DNA from: an uncultured Desulfovibrio sp.
Lineage (GTDB): Bacteria; Desulfobacterota; Desulfovibrionia; Desulfovibrionales; Desulfovibrionaceae
DNA length: 9,050 nt
Assembly (NCBI GenBank): GCA_900550745.1
Contig: URTO01000054.1
Span: 1 to 9,050, forward strand
Direction of reading: 5' to 3'
The position numbers were made by a program, and so were the translations under genes. How positions within the stretch are numbered: position 1 is the stretch's first letter; each line of letters opens with the position of its first letter. Shown here piece after piece: positions 1-6,410 of this stretch. The notes beneath the pieces were generated by a model. That model was not told where the DNA came from. It ran no database searches and was given only the letters and a program-made list of their open reading frames with translations.

Positions 1-31
1 AAAGTCTTTGGAAAGGGAGGGATGGGGTTTG

Positions 32-81
32 GGGAAGGGAGGGAAAAGCTTTTCTTCAGAAAAGTTTTCCCTCCCTTTCCC
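32..81 (-). terminator. Stem-loop downstream of livF, probable liv operon terminator
   Basis: An inverted repeat pairs 32-54 with 59-81 around a four-base loop (55-58), with only two single-base bulges (g48 and t78). It starts 13 bases past the livF stop codon in the direction of transcription. Read on the minus strand the stem is purine-rich on its 5' side and the tip is C-TGAA-G. No T-tract follows, so it is not a textbook intrinsic terminator and could instead protect the mRNA 3' end. A second purine block at 10-22 is also perfectly complementary to 68-80, giving an alternative fold. Confidence 0.6.
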
Positions 82-94
82 AATAACATTCCCG

Positions 95-799
95 CTACAT
101 CCCCAAATACGCTTTCTGCACGGCGGGATCCGTGAGGAGCTTGTCGGCGGAGTCTTCCATGACGATGCGGCCGTTTTCCATGACATAGGCGCGGTTGGCG
201 ATACGGAGCGCCTGGTTGGCGTTCTGCTCGACGAGGAAAACGGTGGTGCCGTCGGCATTGATCTTCTCAATGATGGAGAAAATCTGCTGGATGATGATCG
301 GCGCGAGGCCGAGGGACGGCTCATCAAGCAGGAGCAGCGTCGGACGGGCCATGATCGCGCGGGAAATCGCCAGCATCTGCTGTTCGCCGCCGGACAGCGT
401 GCCGCCCGTCTGGTTGCGGCGCTGGGCGAGGATGGGGAACAGATCAAAGATGTAGTCGAGATCCTTCTTGATGTTGTCCTTGTCGTTGCGGAGGAAGGCG
501 CCGAGATCCAGATTCTCCTGCACGGTGAGATCGGGGAAGATCAGGCGGCCTTCCGGCACCTGGCTGATGCCGAGCGCCACGATCCTGTTGGGCTTGAGCG
601 TGTGGATGGGCTGCCCCCGGAAGAGGACTTCGCCGCTGCGCGGAGGCGTACCGCCGCAGATGGTCATCAGCGTGGTGCTCTTGCCCGCGCCGTTGGCCCC
701 GATGAGCGTGACGATTTCCCCGTCGTTGATGCGGATGTTCACGTCCCGAAGGGCCTGAATGTTGCCGTAGAAGGTGTTGACGTTGCGAAGCTCAAGCAT
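95..799 (-). CDS. livF: Branched-chain amino-acid ABC transporter, ATP-binding protein LivF
   Basis: One of two ATPases that power branched-chain amino-acid import at the inner face of the cytoplasmic membrane. The 234-residue product has Walker A GANGAGKST (34-42), Q-loop glutamine 80, signature LSGGEQQ (135-141), Walker B LLLLDEP (155-161, catalytic Glu160) and D-loop SLGLAP. The switch histidine is replaced by Gln in VEQNANQAL (190-198), which is normal for LivF and separates it from LivG. Length matches the family. ATG at 799 was chosen because the product then opens MLELRNVN, the usual LivF start; GGAGA lies about 8 bases upstream. A longer reading to 934 only runs into livG. It overlaps the livG 3' end by 8 bp, implying translational coupling, and is the last gene of the operon. 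Confidence 0.96.
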   Translation of the reverse strand: MLELRNVNTFYGNIQALRDVNIRINDGEIVTLIGANGAGKSTTLMTICGGTPPRSGEVLFRGQPIHTLKPNRIVALGISQVPEGRLIFPDLTVQENLDLGAFLRNDKDNIKKDLDYIFDLFPILAQRRNQTGGTLSGGEQQMLAISRAIMARPTLLLLDEPSLGLAPIIIQQIFSIIEKINADGTTVFLVEQNANQALRIANRAYVMENGRIVMEDSADKLLTDPAVQKAYLGM

Positions 800-1598
800 G
801 GTCGGATTCTCCAAGGTACGCCTTGATGACGCGGGGGTTCTCGCGCACTTCCTGCGGCGTGCCCATGGCGATTCGGGAGCCGTATTCCATGACGTAGATG
901 CGATCCGAAAGGGACATGACCATGCCCATATCATGCTCGATGAGCAGGATGGACAGGTCGAACTCCTTCCGAATGTGCAGGATGAGCGACTTGAGTTCGA
1001 GGGTTTCCTGCGGGTTCATGCCCGCGGCGGGCTCGTCGAGCAGCAGCACGGCGGGATCGGTCGCCAGGGCGCGGGCGATCTCCAGGCGGCGCTGCGCGCC
1101 GTAGGGCAGGTTCCGGGCCTCGTCCTTATAGTGCATGTTCAGGCCGACCTCGCGCAGCAGCTCATAGCTGCGGTCGATGGTGGCCTGTTCTTCGGCCCTG
1201 GTGCGCGAGTCCTGAAAGACAGCACCGACGATGCCCGCCGACGTGCGGCAGTGGCGTCCGATCATGACGTTTTCGAGCACGGTCATGGTCGGGAACAGGC
1301 GGATGTTCTGGAACGTGCGGGCCATGCCGAGCGAGGTGATCTCGTTGGGCTTCATGCCGTTGAGGGTCGTGGAGCTGGCGGGCTTGCCGTTGCGTTCGGG
1401 CAGGTGAAGCTGGACGGTGCCTTCGGTGGGCAGGTAGATGCCGGTGATGCAGTTGAAGAACGTCGTCTTCCCCGCCCCGTTGGGGCCGATGAGCGCGACG
1501 ATTTCCTGCCGGTTGATCGTGAGATCCACCTCGTTGAGCGCGCGCAGGCCGCCGAAGTTCTTGGACAGGTTGGTTACTTCGAGCACAGGGGTGTTCAT
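792..1598 (-). CDS. livG: Branched-chain amino-acid ABC transporter, ATP-binding protein LivG
   Basis: The partner ATPase of LivF, 268 residues. Visible motifs are Walker A GPNGAGKTT (38-46), Q-loop RTFQN (Gln97), signature region LPYGAQRRLEIARAL (164-178), Walker B VLLLDEP (184-190) followed by AAGMNP, and the switch histidine in IEHDM (His222). The C-terminal tail (VIKAYLGE) is the extra segment typical of LivG-type ATPases. The ATG at 1598 has GGGAGG six bases upstream. Its start overlaps the livM stop by 4 bp (ATGA arrangement) and its end overlaps livF by 8 bp, so livM-livG-livF are almost certainly translated from one mRNA. Nothing looks truncated or unusual. Confidence 0.96.
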   Translation of the reverse strand: MNTPVLEVTNLSKNFGGLRALNEVDLTINRQEIVALIGPNGAGKTTFFNCITGIYLPTEGTVQLHLPERNGKPASSTTLNGMKPNEITSLGMARTFQNIRLFPTMTVLENVMIGRHCRTSAGIVGAVFQDSRTRAEEQATIDRSYELLREVGLNMHYKDEARNLPYGAQRRLEIARALATDPAVLLLDEPAAGMNPQETLELKSLILHIRKEFDLSILLIEHDMGMVMSLSDRIYVMEYGSRIAMGTPQEVRENPRVIKAYLGESDHA

Positions 1599-2839
1599 GC
1601 CTGGCCTCCCGTGGCAGGAACGTCGAAAGCCGACTTGGAGCTGTCGATCTTGTCCTTGTTCGTGATCTTGTACGTGCGTTTTTCGCCGGAGATGAGCCCC
1701 TGCGGGCGGTAAATCATCATGATGACCATGACGGCGCCGAACAGGAGCATACGGTATTCGGAGAACGCGCGCAGGTATTCGGGCGCGAGCACCAGAATGG
1801 CCGCCGCGATGGTGACGCCGAGCACGGAGCCCATGCCGCCGAGCACCACCATGGACAGGATCATGGCCGATTCCATGAAGGTGAAGCTGGCGGGGTTGAT
1901 GAACGTGGTCTTGGCCGCGAAGATGACCCCGGCGAACCCGGCCCAGCAGGAGCCGAGCGCGAAGGCCGAGAGCTTCACCTTGGTCAGGTCGATGCCCATG
2001 GCTTCACAGGCGATTTCGTCTTCACGCAGGGCTTGGAGGGCAAGGCCGATGCGCGAGTTCTTGAGGCGCCCCACGACGATGATGGTGACGACCACGGCGG
2101 CGAGGACGATGTAATAAATGTAGTTGGTCGCTTCGGTCACGCCCATTTCCATGCCGAACAGGGATGGGCGGCTGATGTTGGACAGGCCGAAGGAGCCCTT
2201 GGTGACGCTTGTCCAGTTTTCCAGCACGAGGCGGATGATTTCGCCGAAGCCGAGGGTCACGATGGCCAGATAGTCGCCCTTGAGCCGCAGGACGGGGAAG
2301 CCGAGCATGAGGCCGAACAGGGCCGCCATGATGCCGCCCACGGGCAGCACGGCCCAGAAGCCGAGGCCGAAATAGGTGTTCAGCAGGCCGTACGTGTAGG
2401 CGCCCACGGCGTAGAACGCCGCGTAGCCGAGCACGAGCTGCCCGGCGAGGCCGACCACGATGTTCAGGCCGAGGCCGAGCATGATGTAGATCAGCGCCGA
2501 GATCATGATGTTGATCTGGTACATGGAGCTGATGTACGGCATGGCGATCATCAGGGCCGCGACGAGGCCGAGGCAGGTGTAGCGGGGCTTGGGCCGCCGG
2601 ACGGCCTCAAGCGCGCGGGAGAAGGCCGAAGGGCCGCTGGAAACCGTCCCGCGGGCTTTGCGTTCCATGCTCCAGCGCCAGAAAATGGCGAGCACGAACG
2701 CGCCCACGCCGATGGAAGCCATGTTTTCCCAGCGGAACAGGATCGTGTTGTTGAGGGCGTCCACCTTGAGGACGACAAGCGGGAAGGTGAGCGCCATGAA
2801 CCATACGCTGACCATGAGCGCCTTTAAAATCATGTTCAT
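1595..2839 (-). CDS. livM: Branched-chain amino-acid ABC transporter, permease LivM
   Basis: The second membrane permease of the importer, 414 residues. It has two N-terminal hydrophobic segments (about 7-25 and 38-55) and a basic linker (58-86), the extra N-terminal part seen in LivM. The permease core follows from about 88 to 380, with the conserved GLNIVVGLAGQLVLGYAAFY (124-143), LKGDYLAIVTLGFGE (186-200) and an EAA-type ATPase-contact loop IGLALQALREDE (264-275). YRPQGL (377-382) is the usual C-terminal motif, followed by a hydrophilic tail of about 30 residues. ATG 2839 is preferred over ATG 2833 because GGGAGG sits 5 bases before it; longer upstream readings would enter livH. The livH stop is 11 bp upstream and its own stop overlaps the livG start. 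Confidence 0.95.
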   Translation of the reverse strand: MNMILKALMVSVWFMALTFPLVVLKVDALNNTILFRWENMASIGVGAFVLAIFWRWSMERKARGTVSSGPSAFSRALEAVRRPKPRYTCLGLVAALMIAMPYISSMYQINIMISALIYIMLGLGLNIVVGLAGQLVLGYAAFYAVGAYTYGLLNTYFGLGFWAVLPVGGIMAALFGLMLGFPVLRLKGDYLAIVTLGFGEIIRLVLENWTSVTKGSFGLSNISRPSLFGMEMGVTEATNYIYYIVLAAVVVTIIVVGRLKNSRIGLALQALREDEIACEAMGIDLTKVKLSAFALGSCWAGFAGVIFAAKTTFINPASFTFMESAMILSMVVLGGMGSVLGVTIAAAILVLAPEYLRAFSEYRMLLFGAVMVIMMIYRPQGLISGEKRTYKITNKDKIDSSKSAFDVPATGGQA

Positions 2840-2850
2840 GTCGGCCTCCC

Positions 2851-3759
2851 TTAGACCTTTTGAACCTTGGGCTTTCCGAGGATGCCCGCCGGACGGAAGA
2901 TGAGGATGAGCACCAGCAGGGCGAAGGCGAGGGCGTCTTCGTAGGCGCTGGAGATATAGCCGGTGGCGAAGCTTTCGCACAGGCCGAGCACAAGGCCGCC
3001 GACCATGGCGCCGGGGATGGAGCCGATGCCGCCGAGCACGGCGGCGGTAAAGGCCTTGATGCCCGCGATGAAGCCGATGAAGAAGTTCACCTGCCCCACG
3101 TGGTTGGCGATGAGCACGCCGCCGATGGCGGCCAGCGACGAACCGATGATGAACGTCAGGGAGATGATGCGGTCGGCGTCGATGCCGAGCAGCATGGCCA
3201 TCTTGCGGTTCTGCGCTGTGGCGCGCATGGCCTTGCCCATCTTCGTGTACTGGATGAACAGCGTAAGCGCGATCATCGTGATGAGGCTGGTGATGATGAT
3301 CAGGAAATCGCTGGTGCCGATGATGTGGGAGATGGGATCCAGAAACTCAAAGTCGGTGATGAGCTGCGGAAAGGCCACAAAGTCGGACGTCTGAGCCAGG
3401 CTCACATAGTTCTGGAGGAAGATCGACACGCCGATGGCGGAGATGAGGGGCGAAAGCCGGGGAGCGCCGCGCAGGGGGCGATAAGCGATCTTCTCGATGG
3501 TGTAGCCATAGGCCGCGCACCAGATCACCGCGGCCAGGGCGGCGATGACGATGATGCCCGCCGCCGGGAACCCCATGATGCCGAGCGCGCTCGCCACGAT
3601 GAGCGCGGTGAACGCGCCGATCATGTAGATTTCCCCGTGAGCGAAGTTGATGAGCTCGATGATCCCGTACACCATCGTGTAGCCCAGCGCGATGAGCGCG
3701 TAGATGCTGCCTCTGGTGAGTCCGCCACAAAAGAGTTCGACGAAATATTGTAAATCCAT
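2851..3759 (-). CDS. livH: Branched-chain amino-acid ABC transporter, permease LivH
   Basis: First membrane permease of the importer, 302 residues, about eight hydrophobic segments. Recognisable family blocks are GLTRGSIYALIALGYTMVYG (13-32), INFAHGEIYMIGAF (37-50), YRPLRGAPRLSPLISAIG (93-110), the EAA-type loop MGKAMRATAQNRKMAMLLGI (174-193), KAFTAAVLGGIGSIPGAMVGG (235-255) and FRPAGILGK at the C-terminus. Length and order match E. coli LivH. The ATG at 3759 gives the standard LivH N-terminus; its ribosome site is weak (AGGG three bases upstream), in contrast to the strong site of livK. It heads the membrane-component part of the operon and is separated from livK by 228 bp that contain two stem-loops. 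This is consistent with lower expression of permeases than of the binding protein. Confidence 0.95.
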   Translation of the reverse strand: MDLQYFVELFCGGLTRGSIYALIALGYTMVYGIIELINFAHGEIYMIGAFTALIVASALGIMGFPAAGIIVIAALAAVIWCAAYGYTIEKIAYRPLRGAPRLSPLISAIGVSIFLQNYVSLAQTSDFVAFPQLITDFEFLDPISHIIGTSDFLIIITSLITMIALTLFIQYTKMGKAMRATAQNRKMAMLLGIDADRIISLTFIIGSSLAAIGGVLIANHVGQVNFFIGFIAGIKAFTAAVLGGIGSIPGAMVGGLVLGLCESFATGYISSAYEDALAFALLVLILIFRPAGILGKPKVQKV

Positions 3760-3799
3760 TGGCCCTGCTCGCTGGTTTCTCCGGTGAACCTCCGGCTCC

Positions 3800-3813
3800 G
3801 GGGGGGGGCCCCC
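3800..3813. repeat. G9-C5 homopolymer tract upstream of livH
   Basis: Nine G followed directly by five C, 41 bases upstream of the livH start. GGGGGCCCCC is self-complementary, so it can form a very stable short hairpin in either strand and is prone to replication slippage and sequencing error. Non-coding, so slippage would not shift a frame, but it could alter the livH leader. Confidence 0.75.
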
Positions 3814-3904
3814 GTCCCGCCCGCCTCAGCGTCCGCGGGAAGCCCGGAAAAATCGTTTAGTAAGAAAGACAGCCGCCCGTCAGGATGCCGCCCCGCAACG
3901 TGCG

Positions 3905-3951
3905 GTTCACCCTGCACCCTCCGGACGCGTCGCGGAGGATGCAGGGTGAAC
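3905..3951 (-). promoter_or_regulatory. 19-bp stem-loop between livK and livH
   Basis: Arms 3905-3923 and 3933-3951 are complementary over 19 positions with a single exception, 3917/3939. On the plus strand that exception is a C-A mismatch; on the minus-strand transcript it becomes a G-U wobble, so the fold is fully paired only in the liv mRNA. No T-tract follows in the transcribed direction, so complete termination is unlikely. A partial barrier or 3' stabiliser of the binding-protein mRNA is the better guess, as in other operons where a stem-loop sits after the binding-protein gene. Confidence 0.7.
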
Positions 3952-3956
3952 ATTGG

Positions 3957-3982
3957 CGTCATACCCGGAAAAGGGAATGACG
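3957..3982 (-). promoter_or_regulatory. Short stem-loop just after the livK stop
   Basis: Six complementary bases (3957-3962 with 3977-3982), one A-A mismatch, then three more pairs (3964-3966 with 3973-3975) closing a six-base loop. It lies 5 bases beyond the livK stop codon and directly precedes the larger 3905-3951 stem, so the two probably act together. Confidence 0.5.
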
Positions 3983-3987
3983 TATCG

Positions 3988-5103
3988 TTACTTTAGCTCG
4001 ACGAACTCGCCGTTCTTCACTTCGTAGATGGAGAAGCCGATGCCTTCGGCGTCGCCCTTGTCGTCAAACTTGATGGTGCCGAGGGGGGTATCCACCTTGT
4101 TCGTGCGGAGGGCTTCCATGATCTTCTGGGACTCGGTGCTGCCGGAAACCTTGATGGCTTCGAGCAGGGCGATCGTCGCGGAATAGGCGTTGTCATAGAA
4201 GGCGCCCGGCTCGGTGCCGTACTTCTTCTTATGATTTTCGTGCGCCTGAATGTTCATGGGCAGCTTGGACACGTCGGTGGGGCCGGTGGCGTAGACGCCT
4301 TCGGCGTTCTTGCCGGCGACCTTGATGAACTGTTCGTCCTTCACCCCGTCGGGGCCGATGAAGGGGATCTTGATCTTCTTTTTGGCAAGCTGCTGGACGA
4401 GCTTGGACGCTTCGGGATGGTAGCCGCCGAAGATGATGCCGTCGGCGCCGGACTTGCGGATCTTCTGGATCACCGCGCCGTAGTCCACGGCGCCGGGGGT
4501 GATGCCTTCTTCGAGGACGATCTTGACGCCGCCCTTCTCAAGCATTTCGCGGGCGTAGTTCACGAAGCCGCGGCCGTAGTCGCCCTTGTCGTGCAGGAGG
4601 GCGACCTTCTTCAGGCCGAGCTTGTCCTTGGCGAAGGAACCGGCAAGGTGGCCGGATACGTCGTCGGAGGCGATGGTGCGGAAGAAATAGGGGTAGTCGC
4701 CCTTCTGGGTCAGCTCAGGCGTGGTGGCCGACGGGGAAATGGACACGATCTTTGCGTCGTTGTAGATCGGCAGGGCGGCTTTGGTCGCGCCGGAACAGAT
4801 GGAACCCATAACGGCCACGGCGCCTTCGGAAAGAACCTTGGTGGCGGCGTTGGTGCCGAGTTCGGGCTTGCACTGGTCGTCTTCGGCGACGATTTCGATC
4901 TGCTTGCCGAGAATGCCGCCCTTGGCGTTGTATTCTTCGGCGACGATGCGGGCCGCGTTAAGGCTCGGCATGCCGTAGGAAACGAGGTCGCCGGAGTGTG
5001 CTCCGGGAACGCCGATTTTGATCGTATCGGCAGCATGCACCGGGGCGGTCATAGCCATGACGGCCATGCCCGCAAGAGCCGCTTTCATCCATGCGCGTGC
5101 CAT
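3988..5103 (-). CDS. livK: Branched-chain amino-acid ABC transporter, periplasmic binding protein
   Basis: Type 1 periplasmic ligand-binding protein that captures leucine/isoleucine/valine or a related amino acid and delivers it to LivHM. The 371-residue product opens with a Sec signal peptide (hydrophobic about 7-22) and a likely cleavage after VHA (residue 24). The mature part starts ADTIKIGVPG. Typical family features are GDLVSYG, KGGILGKQIEIV, Cys78 and Cys103, which can form the disulfide of the LivJ/LivK family, SGATKAALPIYND (ligand-contact region), SPSATTPELT, and GIIFGGYHPEAS in lobe 2. The exact ligand cannot be read from sequence; the livJ/livK choice is nominal. ATG 5103 is chosen because GGGGGAGG sits six bases upstream; an in-frame ATG at 5121 would place that site inside the gene. 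First gene of the operon. Confidence 0.93.
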   Translation of the reverse strand: MARAWMKAALAGMAVMAMTAPVHAADTIKIGVPGAHSGDLVSYGMPSLNAARIVAEEYNAKGGILGKQIEIVAEDDQCKPELGTNAATKVLSEGAVAVMGSICSGATKAALPIYNDAKIVSISPSATTPELTQKGDYPYFFRTIASDDVSGHLAGSFAKDKLGLKKVALLHDKGDYGRGFVNYAREMLEKGGVKIVLEEGITPGAVDYGAVIQKIRKSGADGIIFGGYHPEASKLVQQLAKKKIKIPFIGPDGVKDEQFIKVAGKNAEGVYATGPTDVSKLPMNIQAHENHKKKYGTEPGAFYDNAYSATIALLEAIKVSGSTESQKIMEALRTNKVDTPLGTIKFDDKGDAEGIGFSIYEVKNGEFVELK

Positions 5104-5109
5104 AAGAAA

Positions 5110-5117
5110 CCTCCCCC
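5110..5117 (-). promoter_or_regulatory. Strong ribosome binding site that sets the livK start
   Basis: Minus-strand GGGGGAGG followed by a six-base spacer and ATG 5103. It is the strongest such site in the operon and argues against the in-frame ATG at 5121, which has no ribosome site of its own. High translation of the binding protein relative to the permeases fits the usual stoichiometry. Confidence 0.75.
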
Positions 5118-5249
5118 TCATTCATAGGGATAGTTGGAGTTATCGGACAGGCGAGCCGGTCCGAAGCCGTCCATGCCGAAAAGGGAGTGTGGGGCGAAGC
5201 AATGCCGAGCCTCCGTTTTTTTCGGATGAACCTCTGTTAGACATCGTTT

Positions 5250-5279
5250 TTAGTGCCATGACTGTACAGGGCTTGTCAA
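5250..5279 (-). promoter_or_regulatory. Candidate livK promoter
   Basis: The minus strand has a perfect -35 box TTGACA (5279-5274). The -10 region is weak: an extended form TG-G-CACTAA with an 18-base spacer (hexamer 5255-5250) is the best fit and matches the consensus poorly. It would give a leader of roughly 140 bases before livK. A weak -10 may mean that an activator is needed. The -35 box overlaps the candidate ispE -35 on the other strand. Confidence 0.35.
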
Positions 5280-5301
5280 ACGTTCGCAGGCGAAAGATGA
5301 T
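5273..5301 (+). promoter_or_regulatory. Candidate ispE promoter
   Basis: TTGTCA (5273-5278), 17-base spacer, GATGAT (5296-5301, four of six consensus positions). A second -10-like box TATAAA at 5319-5324 lacks a good -35. Either would give a short leader for ispE. The -35 shares bases with the minus-strand livK -35, so the two operons probably diverge from overlapping promoters. Confidence 0.4.
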
Positions 5302-5353
5302 AAAAGAAAATCGGAAGATATAAATTGATCAGACAAACAGCGCGACATGCGCC

Positions 5354-5360
5354 GGGAGGA
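5354..5360 (+). promoter_or_regulatory. Ribosome binding site supporting a GTG start for ispE
   Basis: GGGAGGA lies seven bases before GTG 5368, which is in frame with ispE. The ATG at 5347 lies upstream of this site and has no ribosome site of its own, and the ATG at 5383 is too far downstream (22 bases). Confidence 0.6.
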
Positions 5361-5367
5361 AGCCGGG

Positions 5368-6258
5368 GTGGATGACGGAACGATGGAATGGGCGGTGCTG
5401 CGGATCGGGTGCAAGGTGAACCTGACCCTGCGGATTACGGGGGTGCGCCCCAACGGATGGCATGAGCTGGATACGGTATTCCTGCCGCTGGATGAGCCTT
5501 CCGACACGCTCAGGCTTGCCCTGAGGCCGGAAGGCGGGCTGAAGCTCCGCTGTGAGGAACCGGGCATTGATTTGGAAAACAACACGCTGACCAAGGCTTA
5601 CCGCCTGTTCGCCGAGGCTTCGGGCTTCCATCCGGGCGTGGAGGCAGTGCTGGAAAAAGGCATCCCGCACGGGGCCGGGCTCGGAGGGGGGAGCGCGGAC
5701 GCGGCGGCGCTGCTCGGATGGCTGAACGCCCGCGCGCCGGAACCCCTGCCCCTGCCGGAGCTTGTCGGGCTGGCCGCCCGCATCGGGGCGGATGTGCCGT
5801 TTTTCCTGTACAATGTCCCCTGCCGGGCTTCGGGCATCGGCGAGCGGCTCGCCCCATGCCCTGAGTGGCTGGATGCGGCGGGCGTCGCCGGGGCGGGGCT
5901 CGTCCTGCTGTGCCCTGGGGAGCATGTGTCCACGCCGTGGGCCTATGCCGCATGGGACGAATGGAACAGGCCCTTGACAGAAGTACGTAACGGCGCTATA
6001 AACCATGGCTCTCAGAAACCTCTCGGTGGGGCTTCCTCCATCCAGTGGCTTGAAAACAGTTTTGAGCCGCCGGTTTTCGAGGCCTTCCCCCGCCTTCGCC
6101 GACTCAGGGAGCAGCTCCTGCGGCAGGGGGCCTTCGCCGCCGTCATGAGCGGCAGCGGTTCTTCCCTCTTCGGGCTCTTCCGGGATGCAGGGATCGCCTT
6201 CCGGGTGGCGGAGGGGTTCCGGGAAAAAGACGTGGCTGCCTATAGCCACGCATTGTAA
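5368..6258 (+). CDS. ispE: 4-diphosphocytidyl-2-C-methyl-D-erythritol kinase
   Basis: Cytoplasmic GHMP-family kinase that phosphorylates the 2-hydroxyl of CDP-methylerythritol with ATP in the non-mevalonate (MEP) isoprenoid pathway. With the GTG start the product has 296 residues, normal for IspE. Lys16 in GCKVNLTL corresponds to the N-terminal catalytic lysine. IPHGAGLGGGSADAA (99-113) is the glycine-rich ATP loop. Asp142 in GADVPFF is the catalytic base. MSGSGSSLFGLF (260-271) is the third GHMP motif. The start is uncertain: GTG 5368 has the good ribosome site; ATG 5383 would give the N-terminus most like E. coli IspE; ATG 5347 gives the longest product. It heads the plus-strand block, diverging from livK. 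The segment encoded at about 5970-6020 uses unusual codons and carries a promoter-like sequence. Confidence 0.93.
   Translation: MDDGTMEWAVLRIGCKVNLTLRITGVRPNGWHELDTVFLPLDEPSDTLRLALRPEGGLKLRCEEPGIDLENNTLTKAYRLFAEASGFHPGVEAVLEKGIPHGAGLGGGSADAAALLGWLNARAPEPLPLPELVGLAARIGADVPFFLYNVPCRASGIGERLAPCPEWLDAAGVAGAGLVLLCPGEHVSTPWAYAAWDEWNRPLTEVRNGAINHGSQKPLGGASSIQWLENSFEPPVFEAFPRLRRLREQLLRQGAFAAVMSGSGSSLFGLFRDAGIAFRVAEGFREKDVAAYSHAL
5974..6002 (+). promoter_or_regulatory. Near-consensus sigma-70 promoter inside ispE
   Basis: TTGACA (5974-5979), exactly 17 bases, TATAAA (5997-6002): six of six and five of six consensus positions. It lies within the ispE reading frame, pointing at tRNA-Gln and prs, with predicted initiation near 6009. 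The overlapping codons include ATA, GTA, CGT and GCT, uncommon in this GC-rich gene. This suggests that the DNA sequence rather than the protein is selected. It would supply tRNA-Gln and prs independently of ispE. Confidence 0.65.
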
Positions 6259-6285
6259 GGTTTCCGCTTCCAAAGGAAACCTTTG
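6257..6285 (+). promoter_or_regulatory. Two mutually exclusive stem-loops between ispE and tRNA-Gln
   Basis: Arms 6257-6265 and 6275-6283 form a perfect 9-bp stem with a nine-base loop, starting in the ispE stop codon. The same region can instead fold as a perfect 6-bp stem, 6271-6276 with 6280-6285, around a three-base loop. Neither is followed by a T-run. It ends six bases before the mature tRNA 5' end, so it may guide tRNA processing or protect the ispE mRNA end after cleavage. Confidence 0.55.
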
Positions 6286-6291
6286 TCACGC

Positions 6292-6367
6292 TGGGGTGTC
6301 GCCAAGCAGGTAAGGCAACGGGTTTTGGTCCCGTCATTCGAGGGTTCAAGTCCTTCCGCCCCAGCCA
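6292..6367 (+). tRNA. tRNA-Gln, anticodon UUG
   Basis: A 76-base cloverleaf. The acceptor stem pairs 6292-6298 with 6357-6363 (one G-U), followed by discriminator G6364 and an encoded CCA (6365-6367). The anticodon stem is 6318-6322 with 6330-6334, the seven-base loop is 6323-6329 and the anticodon is TTG at 6325-6327, reading CAA and by wobble CAG. The T arm GAGGG/CCTTC encloses TTCAAGT. It lies between ispE and prs, 33 bases past the ispE stop and 43 before prs, so it is probably cut out of a shared transcript. The same ispE-tRNA-Gln-prs order is, as I recall, found in Desulfovibrio. Confidence 0.97.
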
Positions 6368-6374
6368 TTTTTTT
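6368..6374 (+). terminator. T7 tract directly after the tRNA CCA end
   Basis: Seven T begin at the base after CCA. Together with the T arm or acceptor stem this could act as a weak terminator or pause site limiting read-through into prs. The pairing immediately before it belongs to the tRNA, so this is suggestive only. Confidence 0.3.
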
Positions 6375-6410
6375 GCGCTTTAGAGGTTTCTTAACCGGAA
6401 GGCCTCCCCT

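Larger units (their letters stand above)
3760..3987 (-). other. livK-livH spacer, non-coding
   Basis: This 228-bp stretch holds no credible gene. Reading in operon direction from livK it contains two adjacent stem-loops (3957-3982 and 3905-3951), a small hairpin (3893-3905), an A/T-richer stretch around 3848-3870, and then an extremely GC-rich block with nine G in a row followed by five C (3800-3813 on the plus strand). I see no convincing promoter for livH, so livHMGF are most likely reached by read-through from livK. Confidence 0.7.

Noticed and set aside
95..799. LivF lacks the switch histidine of ABC ATPases (Gln instead).
   Set aside because: This substitution is normal in LivF-type ATPases and is not a defect.
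774..1712. Long plus-strand frames over livF and livG, including one of 312 residues.
   Set aside because: Both ATPase genes are intact with all motifs on the minus strand; the plus-strand frames are codon-bias artefacts.
2860..3753. A 297-residue frame antisense to nearly all of livH, rich in Asp, Glu, Gly and His.
   Set aside because: The composition is what a GC-biased membrane-protein gene gives on the opposite strand; no domain or ribosome site is seen.
4231..5127. A 298-residue frame antisense to livK.
   Set aside because: Shadow of livK; low-complexity, no recognisable family.
5240..5265. TGGCAC on the minus strand upstream of livK suggested a sigma-54 promoter.
   Set aside because: The second element (TTGC at the right spacing) is absent.
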